A DNA stretch of 64,000 nt from Streptacidiphilus fuscans (GCF_015690355.1 NZ_JADPRT010000007.1:218268-282267), one strand, 5' to 3'. Positions 18,856 through 27,669 are shown, numbered from the stretch's first letter. Translations and numbers: made by a program. The notes: generated by a model from the letters alone, not told the origin.

Positions 18856-21324
18856 TCACTCGTCCGGGTGGCCGAGCTCCACATCGTGGGCACTCTCGCC
18901 GCGTCCGTCCAACGTCAGCGCGGAGGCCACCGGCGGGTAGCCGCTGGCGATCAGCGTGTAGTCGCCCGCGTCCAGGTCGGTGAAGGCGTAGCTGCCGTCC
19001 TCACCGGTGGTCGCCGTGCCCACCACGTTGCCGGCGACGTCGACCAGGGTGACCCGGGCGTCGACCAGCGGCCGGTGGGCCGCACCCGCGCGGATGGTGC
19101 CCTGCACCTGCGCACCGGCGGCCAGCTCGATCTCGATCCGGGCCGGACCCGTCGTGCCGACCTCGACCGGCAGCGCGGCCGGGCGGAACCCGGTGGCGTT
19201 GACCGCGACCGTGAACGTGCCGGACATCAGGTTGTCGAACGCGAACGCGCCGACCTCCGAGGTCTTGCCGGTGGCCAGCACCTCGCCGCGGACGTCGGTG
19301 ACGACGACCATCGCCTCGGCCACCGGCCGCTGGTCGGTCGCCGCGTGCACCGTGCCGAGCAGGCCGCTGGTGCCCGAGAGCACCACGTCGTGGCTGAGCG
19401 GGGTGTCACCCACGGCCACCGTGGACGCGTGCGGCTGATGGCCCTCGGCCGCGACGATCAGCACGTAGCTGCCCGCGCCCGGCGCGGCGATCCGGTAGCC
19501 ACCGTCGGCGGCGACCGCGACGCGGCCCAACTGACGGCCCTGCAACGAGATCAGGGTGGCCGTGGCGGAGCCCACCGGGCTGCCCTCGCCGCCCCGGACG
19601 AAGCCGTGGACCACGCTGCCGCTCAACGGGACCTCCTGGACGGCGGGCACTATGGCCGCCGACGACCCGAGCCCGGACACCGTCTCCTGGTCGGCGGCCT
19701 GAGCAGCCGGGGCGGCCGGAGCCTCAGCCTCAGCGCCCTCGCCGGCCTCGGCGGCCTCCGGGGCGCCCTCGCTCGACTTGAGCTTGATCTCCTTGAGCGC
19801 CAGCCCGAAGAACAGGGCGACCACGATGAACGGCACACCGATCAGGAACAGGTCGCCGATGGCGTGCGCGAAGGCCGCCGTGACGAGACCCTTGACCGGC
19901 TCCTTCAGCGCCTTGATGGCCTGGACGTTGTTGGCGTCCATACCCTTGAGCGCCGTGGCGCCACCGGGGGTGCCCGCGAACTCCTGCGTCAGGTAGTGGG
20001 TCAGGCGGCTGGTCAGCACCGTGCCGAAGATCGCGGTGCCGATCGCGGCGCCGATCTGGCGGAAGAAGGTGGCCGAGGCGGTGGCCACGCCCATGTCGCG
20101 GAAGTCGACGGAGTTCTGGATGGCCGTCACCAGCGTCTGCAGGGTCATGCCCAGGCCCGCGCCGAAGGCGAAGGCGTAGAGCGCGACCTCCCAGTACGCG
20201 GTGTGGTTGGTCAGTCGGCTCAGCAGCACCAGCGAGCCTATGAGGATCAGCGCGCCGAGGATCGGGAAGACCTTGTAGCGGCCCGTCTTGGCCATGATCC
20301 GGCCGGAGAGGACCGAGGTGACCATGATGCCGGCCACGGCGGGCAGCATGCCCAGACCGGACTTGGTGGCGGACATGCCCTGCACGGCCTGGAGGTAGAC
20401 CGGCAGGTAGATGATGCCGCCGAACATGGCGAAACCGGCGAAGAAGCCGAAGCCGTTGCCGATCCGGAAGACCGGGTTGCGGAAGAGGCGCATCGGCAGG
20501 ATCGGCTCGGCCGCGCGCAGCTCGACCAGGCAGAAGAGCACCGTCAGCAGGACCGCGCCGCCGACCAGCGACAGGCCCTGCCAGGAGGCCCAGCCGTAGG
20601 ACGTGCCGGCCCAGTTGAGGTAGAGCAGCAGGCTGGTGACGCCTGCGACGATCATGAACGAGCCCAGGAAGTCGATCTTGTGCTCGCGACGGTTGACCGG
20701 CAGCTTGAGCGCGAAGGAGCAGACGATCAGGGCGCCGATGCCGACGGGCAGGTTGATGTAGAAGATCCACCGCCAGCCGATCGAGTCGGTGAACCAACCG
20801 CCGAGCAGCGGGCCGGCGACGCTGGCCAGACCGAAGACCGCACCCATCAGGCCCTGGTAACGACCACGCTCACGCGGCGGGATGACGTCGCCGATGATGG
20901 CGAAGGCGAGCGACATCAGACCGCCACCGCCGATGCCCTGGACGGCGCGGAAGCCGATCAGCTCGCCCATGTTCTGGCTGAGGCCGGCGAGCGCCGAGCC
21001 GATCAGGAAGATGACGATCGCGGTCTGGAAGATGATCCGGCGGCCGTACAGGTCGGAGATCTTGCCCCAGAGCGGGGTGGCTGCGGTGGAGGTGAGCAGG
21101 TAGGCCGTGACCACCCAGGAGAGCTTGTCGATGCCACCGAGCTGGCTCACGATCGTGGGCAGTGCCGTGCCGACGATGCTCTGGTCCAGCGCGGCCAGCA
21201 GCATGCCGGCCATCAGGCCGCCCATGACGACCATGATCTGTTTGTGGCTGAGGTAGTTGGGGCCCTCGGCCGGAGCCTCCGAGCCGGGCGGGGTGACCGG
21301 GGTGTCGGTCGAGATCTCTGACAT
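18856..21324 (-). CDS. DHA2-type MFS exporter fused to three carboxypeptidase-regulatory-like repeats
   Basis: 822 aa. Residues ~28-560 are a 14-helix drug/H+ antiporter of the EmrB/QacA type: MLLAALDQSIVGTALPTI (helix 1, DQSIV motif), ATPLWGKISDLYGRR (motif A), GPLLGGWF (motif C). After an Ala/Glu-rich linker come about three ~80-residue beta-sandwich repeats, each with a G-x-V start and a D-G-x-Y/F-x-F core (ADGGYRIAAPGAGSYVLIV, EVGAFAFDNLMSGTFTVAV, EDGSYAFTDLDAGDYTLIA). I start at ATG 21324 because the longer frame adds 41 residues with no family similarity. Substrate unknown. Confidence 0.93.
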   Translation of the reverse strand: MSEISTDTPVTPPGSEAPAEGPNYLSHKQIMVVMGGLMAGMLLAALDQSIVGTALPTIVSQLGGIDKLSWVVTAYLLTSTAATPLWGKISDLYGRRIIFQTAIVIFLIGSALAGLSQNMGELIGFRAVQGIGGGGLMSLAFAIIGDVIPPRERGRYQGLMGAVFGLASVAGPLLGGWFTDSIGWRWIFYINLPVGIGALIVCSFALKLPVNRREHKIDFLGSFMIVAGVTSLLLYLNWAGTSYGWASWQGLSLVGGAVLLTVLFCLVELRAAEPILPMRLFRNPVFRIGNGFGFFAGFAMFGGIIYLPVYLQAVQGMSATKSGLGMLPAVAGIMVTSVLSGRIMAKTGRYKVFPILGALILIGSLVLLSRLTNHTAYWEVALYAFAFGAGLGMTLQTLVTAIQNSVDFRDMGVATASATFFRQIGAAIGTAIFGTVLTSRLTHYLTQEFAGTPGGATALKGMDANNVQAIKALKEPVKGLVTAAFAHAIGDLFLIGVPFIVVALFFGLALKEIKLKSSEGAPEAAEAGEGAEAEAPAAPAAQAADQETVSGLGSSAAIVPAVQEVPLSGSVVHGFVRGGEGSPVGSATATLISLQGRQLGRVAVAADGGYRIAAPGAGSYVLIVAAEGHQPHASTVAVGDTPLSHDVVLSGTSGLLGTVHAATDQRPVAEAMVVVTDVRGEVLATGKTSEVGAFAFDNLMSGTFTVAVNATGFRPAALPVEVGTTGPARIEIELAAGAQVQGTIRAGAAHRPLVDARVTLVDVAGNVVGTATTGEDGSYAFTDLDAGDYTLIASGYPPVASALTLDGRGESAHDVELGHPDE

Positions 21325-21338
21325 GCGAGGCACCGTAC

Positions 21339-21367
21339 TGCATAGGTCGGACAGCTCTCTCGCCCAA
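21339..21367 (-). promoter_or_regulatory. Candidate promoter of the MFS exporter
   Basis: On the minus strand TTGGGC (21362-21367) and TATGCA (21339-21344) are separated by 17 nt, giving a short leader before the ATG at 21324. The palindrome at 21368-21385 abuts the -35 box. Predicted by eye only. Confidence 0.4.
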
Positions 21368-21385
21368 ACTTGCCGTACGGCAAGT
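21368..21385. promoter_or_regulatory. 18-bp perfect palindrome upstream of the exporter
   Basis: ACTTGCCGTACGGCAAGT is its own reverse complement. It lies directly upstream of the exporter -35 box in the 318-bp gap between the exporter and the trmB-like gene. The rest of that gap shows no gene. The form is typical of TetR-family operators, but the divergent gene encodes a TrmB-type protein. Confidence 0.65.
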
Positions 21386-21642
21386 AAGTTTCGATCCGAT
21401 GCCGAATCGAGACATGAACGAGACCTAAGCGGGTATGAACATGACAAGCAACTGGCGAGTCACCCCTGCCGGTGGTGTCCGCTGTGAGTAACCTAGCCGA
21501 CACGGGATCGACCCACAAGAGGTCGCTACGCCCCACGTCAAGCCCGTCCTGTCCCGAAAAGTCCCCCCACTTGGAGCCCAAAGACCCCCAACTCGCGGAT
21601 GGCGCTTGCCAGCACCCGCACTCTCGCCGCTAACGTGCCAGC

Positions 21643-22623
21643 ATGCAGACGGACGATCGACGCGCAGCCGACCTGGAGGAGCTCGGCCTCACCAACTACG
21701 AGGCCCGGGTCTACCTCGCCCTGATCCGCCGCGACGTCTTCACGGCGGCGGAAGTCGCCAGGGAGGCGGGTGTCCCCCGCCAGCGCGTGTACGACGTGCT
21801 CGAAGGGCTCATCCGCCGACAGCTGGCGATACTCCATCCCGGTCGGGTCGCCGGGTACTCCGCGGTCGCGCCGGACACGGCCGTCGAGCGGCTGATCGAA
21901 CAGCAGCGCAGGTCACTCGGCCGCCTGGAGCGCCTCTCCTCCGAGCTGGCTCGCGAGCTCAAGCCCACCTACGAGAGCGGTCGCACCCACACCGACCCGC
22001 TCGACTACGTCGAGGTGCTGCGCGACCCGGCGGACATCACCGAGCGTTTCGCCCGGCTCCAGTCCACCGCCGAGCGCGAGCTGCTCAGCTTCTCCCGGCC
22101 GCCGTGGTACACGCCCACCGAGAACATCGCCGGCCTGGAGGCCAGCGCCCGGCTGCACGCCGCCGGACGCACCGTCCGCTCGCTCTACAGCCGCGCGGTG
22201 CTGGAGGACCCGGCGCTCATGGAGGTGATCAACCTCTTCGTCGCCGCGGGCGAGGAGATCCGGATCGCGGAGGACCTGCCGCTGAAGATGATTATCGCGG
22301 ACGGCTCGACCGTCCTCTGCGACATGCCGGACCCGGTGGCCCGCGACGGCGCGACGACGACGCTCTGCATCCGCCACCCCTCGCTGGCCGCCGCGCTGAC
22401 GCTCGCCTTCCGGTCGATCTGGGAGAGCTCGCCGACCTTCGCCGAGGCGCTCAAGCAGGCCGGTATGGAGCTGCCCGCCCTCCCGTCGAGCATGCAGCAG
22501 GCCCTCGACGACCAGGCCGCCGAAGCCGCCGAGGCTGCTGAAGCCGCGGAGACCGCCGCGGACGACGCCGCCGAGGACGGGTCGGCCCCGGTTCAGCCGG
22601 AAGGCTCGTCCGCCCAGATCTGA
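21643..22623 (+). CDS. TrmB-family transcriptional regulator
   Basis: 326 aa. The N-terminal winged HTH (LEELGLTNYEARVYLALIRRDVFTAAEVAREAGVPRQRVYDVLEGL) is the TrmB signature. A short coiled linker follows, then a C-terminal PLD-like effector domain (LLSFSRPPWYTP...EIRIAEDLPLKMII) and an Ala/Glu-rich tail. TrmB proteins usually sense sugars. It diverges from the MFS exporter. The ATG lies six bases after TAACGT, so the transcript may be leaderless. Its 3' end overlaps the convergent ligase gene by 31 nt. Confidence 0.9.
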   Translation: MQTDDRRAADLEELGLTNYEARVYLALIRRDVFTAAEVAREAGVPRQRVYDVLEGLIRRQLAILHPGRVAGYSAVAPDTAVERLIEQQRRSLGRLERLSSELARELKPTYESGRTHTDPLDYVEVLRDPADITERFARLQSTAERELLSFSRPPWYTPTENIAGLEASARLHAAGRTVRSLYSRAVLEDPALMEVINLFVAAGEEIRIAEDLPLKMIIADGSTVLCDMPDPVARDGATTTLCIRHPSLAAALTLAFRSIWESSPTFAEALKQAGMELPALPSSMQQALDDQAAEAAEAAEAAETAADDAAEDGSAPVQPEGSSAQI

Positions 22624-24350
22624 GCCGCGAGGTGCTCGTCGCGCAGGACGCGGCGCAGCACCTTGCCGAGCATGTTCCGCGGCAGCGCGTCGGAGCGGAA
22701 CTCCACGATCTTCGGCACCTTGTAGCCGGTGAGCCGGGCGGCGCAGTACTCGATCAGCGCCCGCTCGGTGAGCCGGCTGCCGGTCCGGACGATCACGCAC
22801 GCCTTGACCGTCTCGCCTCGGTACTCGTCCGGCACCCCGACCACCGCCGCGTCGGCGACCGCCGGATGGGCCAGCAACACCTCCTCGACCTCGCTGGGGA
22901 AGATGCTGAACCCGGAGGCGATGATCACGTCGCGCTTGCGGTCGATGACGGTGACGAAGCCGTCCGGGCTCATCACCGCGATGTCGCCGGTGAACAGCCA
23001 GTGGTCGTGCAGCATCGCCGCGCTGTCCTCGCGCTCGTGCCAGTAGCCGCCGAAGACCTGCGGGCCGCGTACCACCAACTCCCCGGCCACGCCGAAGGGC
23101 TGCTGCTTCGCCGGGTCGTCCTCGGCGACGATCCGCACCTCGGTGCCGGGCAGTGGGACGCCGACCGTCCCCGGACGGGCGTTGGCGTTCAGCGGGTTGG
23201 CCAGCACCACCGGCGAGGCCTCCGACAGGCCGTAGCCCTCGACGAGATGACCACCCGTCAACTCCTGGAACCGGTCCACCGTCTCCGGCTCCAGCCGCAT
23301 GGCGCCGGAGATGCAGTAGCGCACCGACCGTAGTGCGCGCGTGAGTTCGGGTCCGTGCTGCTCGGCGCGCGCCATCAGCGCCTGGTACATCGGCGGCACG
23401 CCGGGGAAGAGCGTCGGCTTCCACCGGCGCAGCGTCCTGACCACCAACTCCGGCTCGAAGGTGGGCAGCAGGACGGTCCGCGCGCCGGCGGCGGCCGCCA
23501 CGCCCAGACACATCGTCATGCCGTAGACGTGGAACATCGGCAGACAGGCCAGCAGGGTCTCCCGCCCGGCACGCAACTGCGGGTACCAGGCCCGGACCTG
23601 GTGCGCGTTGGCGACCAGGTTGCGGTGCGTCAGCATCGCGCCCTTGGGCGTGCCCGTCGTCCCTCCGGTGTACTGCAGCACGGCGACGGCGCTGCGCGGG
23701 CTCACCGGCCCCTGCGCGCGCTGCGGCTCGCCCTTGCGCTGACGCGGCACCCGGGTGCCCGCAACGGTGGCGAAGGGGACCTGGTCCGCACCCTGCGGCA
23801 GCTCCGTCCGGAGCTTCGCGCGCAGGTCGCGCGAGCGGGCGAGCGGCAGCCGCAGCGCGAGCCGCGAGCGCGCGGGCAGCGCGTCCAGCAGTGAGGCGAC
23901 CACGATGTGCCGCAGCGCCGTCCGGCCCCGGACCGCGTCGACGCGTGCGAAGACGCCGTCGTGGACGACGGCCACGACCGCGCCGGAATCCTTGAGCTGG
24001 TGGGCGAGTTCGGACTCCGTGTAGAGCGGGTTCGTCGGGACGACCACGGCCCCGAGCTTGAGCGCGCCGTAGAACGCGACCACGTACTGCGGGCAGTTGG
24101 GCATCACCAGCGCGACGCGGTCCCCACGCGCCACCCCGAGCGCGGCGAGCCCGGCGGCGAACCGGGCGACGGCGCGCTGGAGCGCGCGGTAGCTGGTCCG
24201 CTTCCCGAAGAACACCAGCGCGGTCCGCCGCCCGTGCCGTGCGGCGGCCTCGTCCAGCAGCCCGCTGACGGAGACGTTCGGGATGTTCAGCTTGTGCGGG
24301 ACGCCGGGTGCGTAGAAGCGGTGCCAGGGTTCGCTGGTGCTGCCGGCCAC
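22593..24350 (-). CDS. Long-chain fatty-acid-CoA ligase (AMP-binding)
   Basis: 585 aa member of the ANL superfamily, which activates carboxylic acids as acyl-AMP and then acyl-CoA. AMP motif YTGGTTGTPKGAMLTH, A5 motif VEGYGLSEASPV, and the hinge TGDIAVMSPDGFVTVIDRKRDVI. The catalytic Lys near the C-terminus is in MLGKVLRRVL. About 40 extra residues between the N-terminal lobe and the P-loop (PRQRKGEPQRAQGPVSPR) form a loop. It begins at GTG 24350. A medium- or long-chain fatty acid is the likely substrate. Confidence 0.92.
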   Translation of the reverse strand: MAGSTSEPWHRFYAPGVPHKLNIPNVSVSGLLDEAAARHGRRTALVFFGKRTSYRALQRAVARFAAGLAALGVARGDRVALVMPNCPQYVVAFYGALKLGAVVVPTNPLYTESELAHQLKDSGAVVAVVHDGVFARVDAVRGRTALRHIVVASLLDALPARSRLALRLPLARSRDLRAKLRTELPQGADQVPFATVAGTRVPRQRKGEPQRAQGPVSPRSAVAVLQYTGGTTGTPKGAMLTHRNLVANAHQVRAWYPQLRAGRETLLACLPMFHVYGMTMCLGVAAAAGARTVLLPTFEPELVVRTLRRWKPTLFPGVPPMYQALMARAEQHGPELTRALRSVRYCISGAMRLEPETVDRFQELTGGHLVEGYGLSEASPVVLANPLNANARPGTVGVPLPGTEVRIVAEDDPAKQQPFGVAGELVVRGPQVFGGYWHEREDSAAMLHDHWLFTGDIAVMSPDGFVTVIDRKRDVIIASGFSIFPSEVEEVLLAHPAVADAAVVGVPDEYRGETVKACVIVRTGSRLTERALIEYCAARLTGYKVPKIVEFRSDALPRNMLGKVLRRVLRDEHLAAQIWADEPSG

Positions 24351-24541
24351 GGACGCCTCCTCCTCCGGCGGGGGCGTCGGAGGTGGTACTGACGCCCTAT
24401 CTCACAGAGGGCAAGATCGTGGCAGTGCGGTCGACCATATGTCCAGAGGTCATGGCGAAAACGTGAAGCCTGGGGCACATGGGCACCACGAAAGGGCGCG
24501 GGGCACGGCGGCTGCCTGTGGCGGCAGCTCACGGCAACCGT

Positions 24542-25279
24542 TCAGTACCAGCCGTTGGCCTGCCAGAAGGCCCAGGCCTGGTTCGGGCTGCCGTAGGTGG
24601 CGTCCATGTAGCCAAGCGCCCAGCGGATCTGCGTGGCCGCGTCGGTCTGCCAGTCGGGGCCCGCCGAGGCCATCTTGGAGCCCGGGAGCGCCTGTGCCAG
24701 GCCGTACGCGCCGGAGGAGGGGTTGGTCGCGGTGACGTTCCAGCCGCTCTCGTGGGAGATGATCTGGTCGAACGAGGCCAGTTGGTCCGCCGGGACGATC
24801 TGCGCGGCGATCTCCTGCGGGGTGCCGCTCGGCGCGGCCGGGGCCGGCTGCTGGGGCTGCTGCGTCTGCGGAGCGGCCTGGGGAGTGGCCTTCGGGGCCG
24901 CCTGGGCCAGCCGGGCCCGCTCCACGGACCGGTTGGCCGCGGCCGCCGCATCCGCCGCCGCACGGTCGGCGGCCTTCTGTGCCGCAGCCTTCTCCGCGGC
25001 GGCCTTCTCGGCCGCAGCCTTGGCCGCCGCTGCCTTCTCGACGGCCGCCTTGGCGGCAGCGACCTTGGCCGCTGCGGCCGCCTTCGCCGCAGCCGCCTGC
25101 TGCTGGGCCTGCACGCCGGCGCTGGTGACCGCGGCGCGGGCGTTGGGCTCGGCGACCACGCTGCTCGCGCCGTTGCCGGGCAGGGCGACCGCGACGCCCG
25201 CGGCGAGGCCGACGGCCACGACGGAGGAGGCGACGGCGACACCGCGCTTGCGCAGGCCGAAAGGAAGCGTGGGAGGCAT
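24542..25279 (-). CDS. Secreted lysozyme-fold transglycosylase-like protein
   Basis: 245 aa from ATG 25279. The N-terminal signal or anchor is GVAVASSVVAVGLAAGVAVALPG. Residues ~45-125 form a long Ala/Lys/Glu coiled segment (repeats of KAAAEKAAAEKAA). A Pro/Gln linker follows. The final ~85 residues are a soluble lytic transglycosylase-like domain with the catalytic Glu in IISHESGWN, plus NPSSGAYGLAQALPG and a terminal AWAFWQANGWY. It is expected to act on peptidoglycan. The long upstream region (25280-25716) may hold a structured leader. Confidence 0.88.
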   Translation of the reverse strand: MPPTLPFGLRKRGVAVASSVVAVGLAAGVAVALPGNGASSVVAEPNARAAVTSAGVQAQQQAAAAKAAAAAKVAAAKAAVEKAAAAKAAAEKAAAEKAAAQKAADRAAADAAAAANRSVERARLAQAAPKATPQAAPQTQQPQQPAPAAPSGTPQEIAAQIVPADQLASFDQIISHESGWNVTATNPSSGAYGLAQALPGSKMASAGPDWQTDAATQIRWALGYMDATYGSPNQAWAFWQANGWY

Positions 25280-25500
25280 GGAGAAGCGAGCTCTCAATCC
25301 GTTGGCTGGAGGCGCGTCCGCCTCTGCTCCGCAGCACGGGACAGGTGCGCTGCGAAGCCGGACGGCGCCATTGGCACGCCGGTTCAGGGCTCGTGCCGGT
25401 GTACGGGCAGCCCTGCGAGGCAGGACCGCCGTTGCGACAACGCCATTGATAGCAAGCCGATTCTCGCGATTTCAACGGGCCTTCTACTAGGCGGCTCCGT
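25280..25500 (-). promoter_or_regulatory. Possible structured 5' leader of the transglycosylase gene
   Basis: Part of a 437-bp gene-free stretch (25280-25716). Read on the minus strand it contains nested complementary pairs: AGGGCT with AGCCCT, and GGCACG with CGTGCC, spread over ~60 nt. Streptomyces wall-hydrolase genes often carry c-di-AMP (ydaO) riboswitches in such leaders, but I could not match the ydaO core here. Confidence 0.25.
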
Positions 25501-25602
25501 AGTGGCAGGCCCGCGGCCGGGCGTTCCGGCGACGGCATACCTCGCCGGCGAGCCACCCTCCGCACGGTGTAAGGCCTGCGTGAACGGCGGGGGTATGAAG
25601 AA

Positions 25603-25636
25603 ACGACCGCCTCCTCCCGAGGGAGAAGGCGGTCGT
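25603..25636 (-). terminator. Intrinsic terminator of the double MarR gene
   Basis: A 16-bp stem (left arm ACGACCGCCTCCTCCC, one mismatched pair) with a 2-nt turn. On the minus strand it is followed by TTTCTTC, about 80 nt beyond the marR stop. This is a clear rho-independent form. Confidence 0.8.
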
Positions 25637-25716
25637 CGACAGGCACGGAACCGGGTAAACGATCAACTATCGGCGATCGTTGACGGTCGGACCGCTGTGT
25701 CCGGGCTCACAGCCCG

Positions 25717-26601
25717 TCAGCGCTCGGCGAGACGCGCGGTGAGTGCGAGCAGGAAGAGCGCGCGGGTCCGCTCGCCCTCGTCCAGCGGCGTAAGGAGGCG
25801 TGACTGGACCTCGGCGACGCCGGGCGAGACCTCCTCCAGCAGACGGGCGCCGGCCGGGGCCAGCGCGAGCAGGTTGCGGCGGCCGTCGGCCGGGTCACGC
25901 CGGCGCAGCACCAGGCCGCGTCGGACCAGACGGCTGATGAGCTCGGCCATGGTCGCCTTGTCGAGCGAGGTGCGCTCGCCGACCGTGCGCTGGTCGATGT
26001 CCGGCTCGACGGAGAGCGCGTCGAGGACGGCGTGCTGGGGCGCGGTGAGTTCACCGGAGACCAGCTCGGTCCAGAACCGGGTGTGGACCTGCTGGGCCAC
26101 CCGGATCAGGTAACCGATGACGCGCGGAGCGTCCAGCAGCGGACGTGCGTCCACCATGGTCTCCAGCGCCAGGTTCTCCATCCGAGCCATCCGGGCCAGC
26201 GCCATCATCAGCTCGGAGCGCTCCGACTCCTCGAGCGGGACCAGCAGTTCACGCTGGACGACGGCGACGCCGACGGAGGCGTCGTGCATCACCTGCTCGC
26301 CGTGGGGAGAGAGAGTGAGCAGCTTGCGGCGACCGTCTGCCGGGTCGCGTCGACGTAGTACCAGGCCGCGTCGAACCAGGCGACCGACCATTTCGGCCAT
26401 GGTCGCCTTGTCCAAGGAGGCGCGCTCCCCCACCGTTCGCTGGTCCGCACCGGGCTCGAGAGCCAGGGCGATCAGCGCGGCGTACTGGGGAGCGGTCAGA
26501 TCCGATCCGACGTGCTCGGTCCACAGTCGCGTGTGGACCTGCTGGGCTATGCGGATCAGCTGACCTGGCGACTGGGACAAGCGGATCGGCGTACCCGTCA
26601 T
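25717..26601 (-). CDS. Tandem double MarR-family regulator
   Basis: 294 aa made of two complete MarR domains in one chain. Domain 1 (residues ~10-140) and domain 2 (~160-290) each contain IAQQVHTR or VAQQVHTR, LTAPQ, DQRTVGER, LDKATMAE, then the wing LVRRGLVLRRRDPADGRR. MarR proteins normally act as dimers of ~150-aa chains, so this may be a covalent pseudo-dimer or a dimer of four domains. The start is ATG 26601 with GGGGG upstream; ATG 26622 is possible. The palindrome AGGACCGTCCT just upstream may be its operator. Targets unknown. Confidence 0.92.
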   Translation of the reverse strand: MTGTPIRLSQSPGQLIRIAQQVHTRLWTEHVGSDLTAPQYAALIALALEPGADQRTVGERASLDKATMAEMVGRLVRRGLVLRRRDPADGRRKLLTLSPHGEQVMHDASVGVAVVQRELLVPLEESERSELMMALARMARMENLALETMVDARPLLDAPRVIGYLIRVAQQVHTRFWTELVSGELTAPQHAVLDALSVEPDIDQRTVGERTSLDKATMAELISRLVRRGLVLRRRDPADGRRNLLALAPAGARLLEEVSPGVAEVQSRLLTPLDEGERTRALFLLALTARLAER

Positions 26602-26622
26602 GTCGATATCCCCCAGCACCAT

Positions 26623-26633
26623 AGGACCGTCCT
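26623..26633. promoter_or_regulatory. AGGAC-C-GTCCT palindrome upstream of the double MarR gene
   Basis: An 11-bp perfect inverted repeat about one base, 22 nt before the ATG at 26601. Its position fits autoregulation; its short length makes chance possible. Confidence 0.35.
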
Positions 26634-26852
26634 GATTAGTTCCACCGACGCTGAAGCCCCTGTGGGTGGGCGCGTACGGATCGTGATCGGCGAAACCGCG
26701 GGCAGGTACCGTGTGGGGGTCCTGTGTACGGACAGTTTCCGCCGGACAGCCGTCGGCTGCTGGCGGACACTATACAAACCAGACAGACCAAGGCGACATG
26801 GCGCAGAGAGCTGCGATCCAATCGTGATCCGAGTCGATCCGGAGTGGTCGGG

Positions 26853-27443
26853 TCAGGACGGTTGCAAGCCCCGAAGCAAAAGCTCGGCAAAGGCAGCGCC
26901 GATCGCCACCGGCGTCAACTCCCCATCCACGCGGTACCAACTGCCGAGATGATGAACTCCGCCGAAGAACTGATGGGTCACCAGATCCGCCGAGACGTCG
27001 CCTCGGAATACGCCCTCGGACTGGCCCTGCTCGATCAGTGCACGGAACCGTTCGTGGTACCTCCGACGGTCCGCGCGCACCTGCGCCAACCGGTCGGGGG
27101 GAAGCATGTGCATCGACCGCCAGGAGACCATCGCGTCGTCGAGGTGTTCCAACGTGGTCACCACGACGTCGGCAGCAGCGTCGGAAAGCCGCAGGTCAAC
27201 CGAGACGTCGCGGGCGACGACGGCGTCGAGCCGCTCCGACTGGAGGTTGAGCAGCCGGGTGTAGATCTGCTGGAGCAGGTCGTCCTTGGACGAGTAGTAG
27301 TGGTACATCGCACCCTTGGTGACCCCGGCCAGCTCCACGATCTCCTGGACCGAGGTGGGCGCGAATCCGCGCTCCGCGAAGAGGCTGCTTGCCGCCGCCA
27401 GCAGTCGCTCCTGGACGGGGACCGCCATGTCGACCTGGGCCAT
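26853..27443 (-). CDS. TetR-family regulator, lipid-catabolism type
   Basis: 196 aa. N-terminal HTH: ERLLAAASSLFAERGFAPTSVQEIVELAGVTKGAMYHYYSSKDDLL. A helical ligand domain follows, with conserved MHMLPPDRLAQVRADRRRYHERF typical of TetR proteins next to acyl-CoA dehydrogenase-type genes. It diverges from a phosphotransferase gene. The gap carries a near-perfect 20-bp palindrome at 27650-27669, so it probably represses the 27.7-30.5 kb operon and itself. Confidence 0.9.
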   Translation of the reverse strand: MAQVDMAVPVQERLLAAASSLFAERGFAPTSVQEIVELAGVTKGAMYHYYSSKDDLLQQIYTRLLNLQSERLDAVVARDVSVDLRLSDAAADVVVTTLEHLDDAMVSWRSMHMLPPDRLAQVRADRRRYHERFRALIEQGQSEGVFRGDVSADLVTHQFFGGVHHLGSWYRVDGELTPVAIGAAFAELLLRGLQPS

Positions 27444-27495
27444 CGGCGCCCTCCCCCTTCTACTCGTCTGCTCGGTTTCATCTGTTCGTGTATCG

Positions 27496-27513
27496 CAGGA
27501 TCTGTGGATCCTG
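27496..27513. repeat. CAGGATC/GATCCTG inverted repeat in the tetR leader
   Basis: 7-bp arms around a 4-base loop, followed by a further GGATCTGT copy at ~27521. It lies 52-70 nt upstream of the tetR start. Role unclear: hairpin or secondary operator. Confidence 0.3.
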
Positions 27514-27649
27514 TGTCGCCGGATCTGTACATCGTGTGTACGAAGCCAGCCTTCCCGGGGCTGAATTCGACCGGCACGGTCACCGATTCGGATCGGCCCG
27601 ATCCCGACGTCACGCCGGACGTCAAGGTGGTGCGAGCCACTCTAGCCCC

Positions 27650-27669
27650 CATACCTACTAGTCGGTATG
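27650..27669. promoter_or_regulatory. TetR-type operator upstream of the phosphotransferase gene
   Basis: CATACCTACTAGTCGGTATG is palindromic at 18 of 20 positions. It overlaps the first possible ATG (27667) of the phosphotransferase gene and contains TACTAG, a possible -10. This matches the operator style of TetR proteins that govern APH-type phosphotransferase and acyl-CoA dehydrogenase genes. Confidence 0.65.

Noticed and set aside
18088..21321. A 1077-codon frame on the plus strand opposite the exporter and yceI genes
   Set aside because: Composition (Asp/Arg/Gly/Val/His-rich, no domains) marks it as antisense shadow; the exporter frame has 14 helices and conserved motifs.
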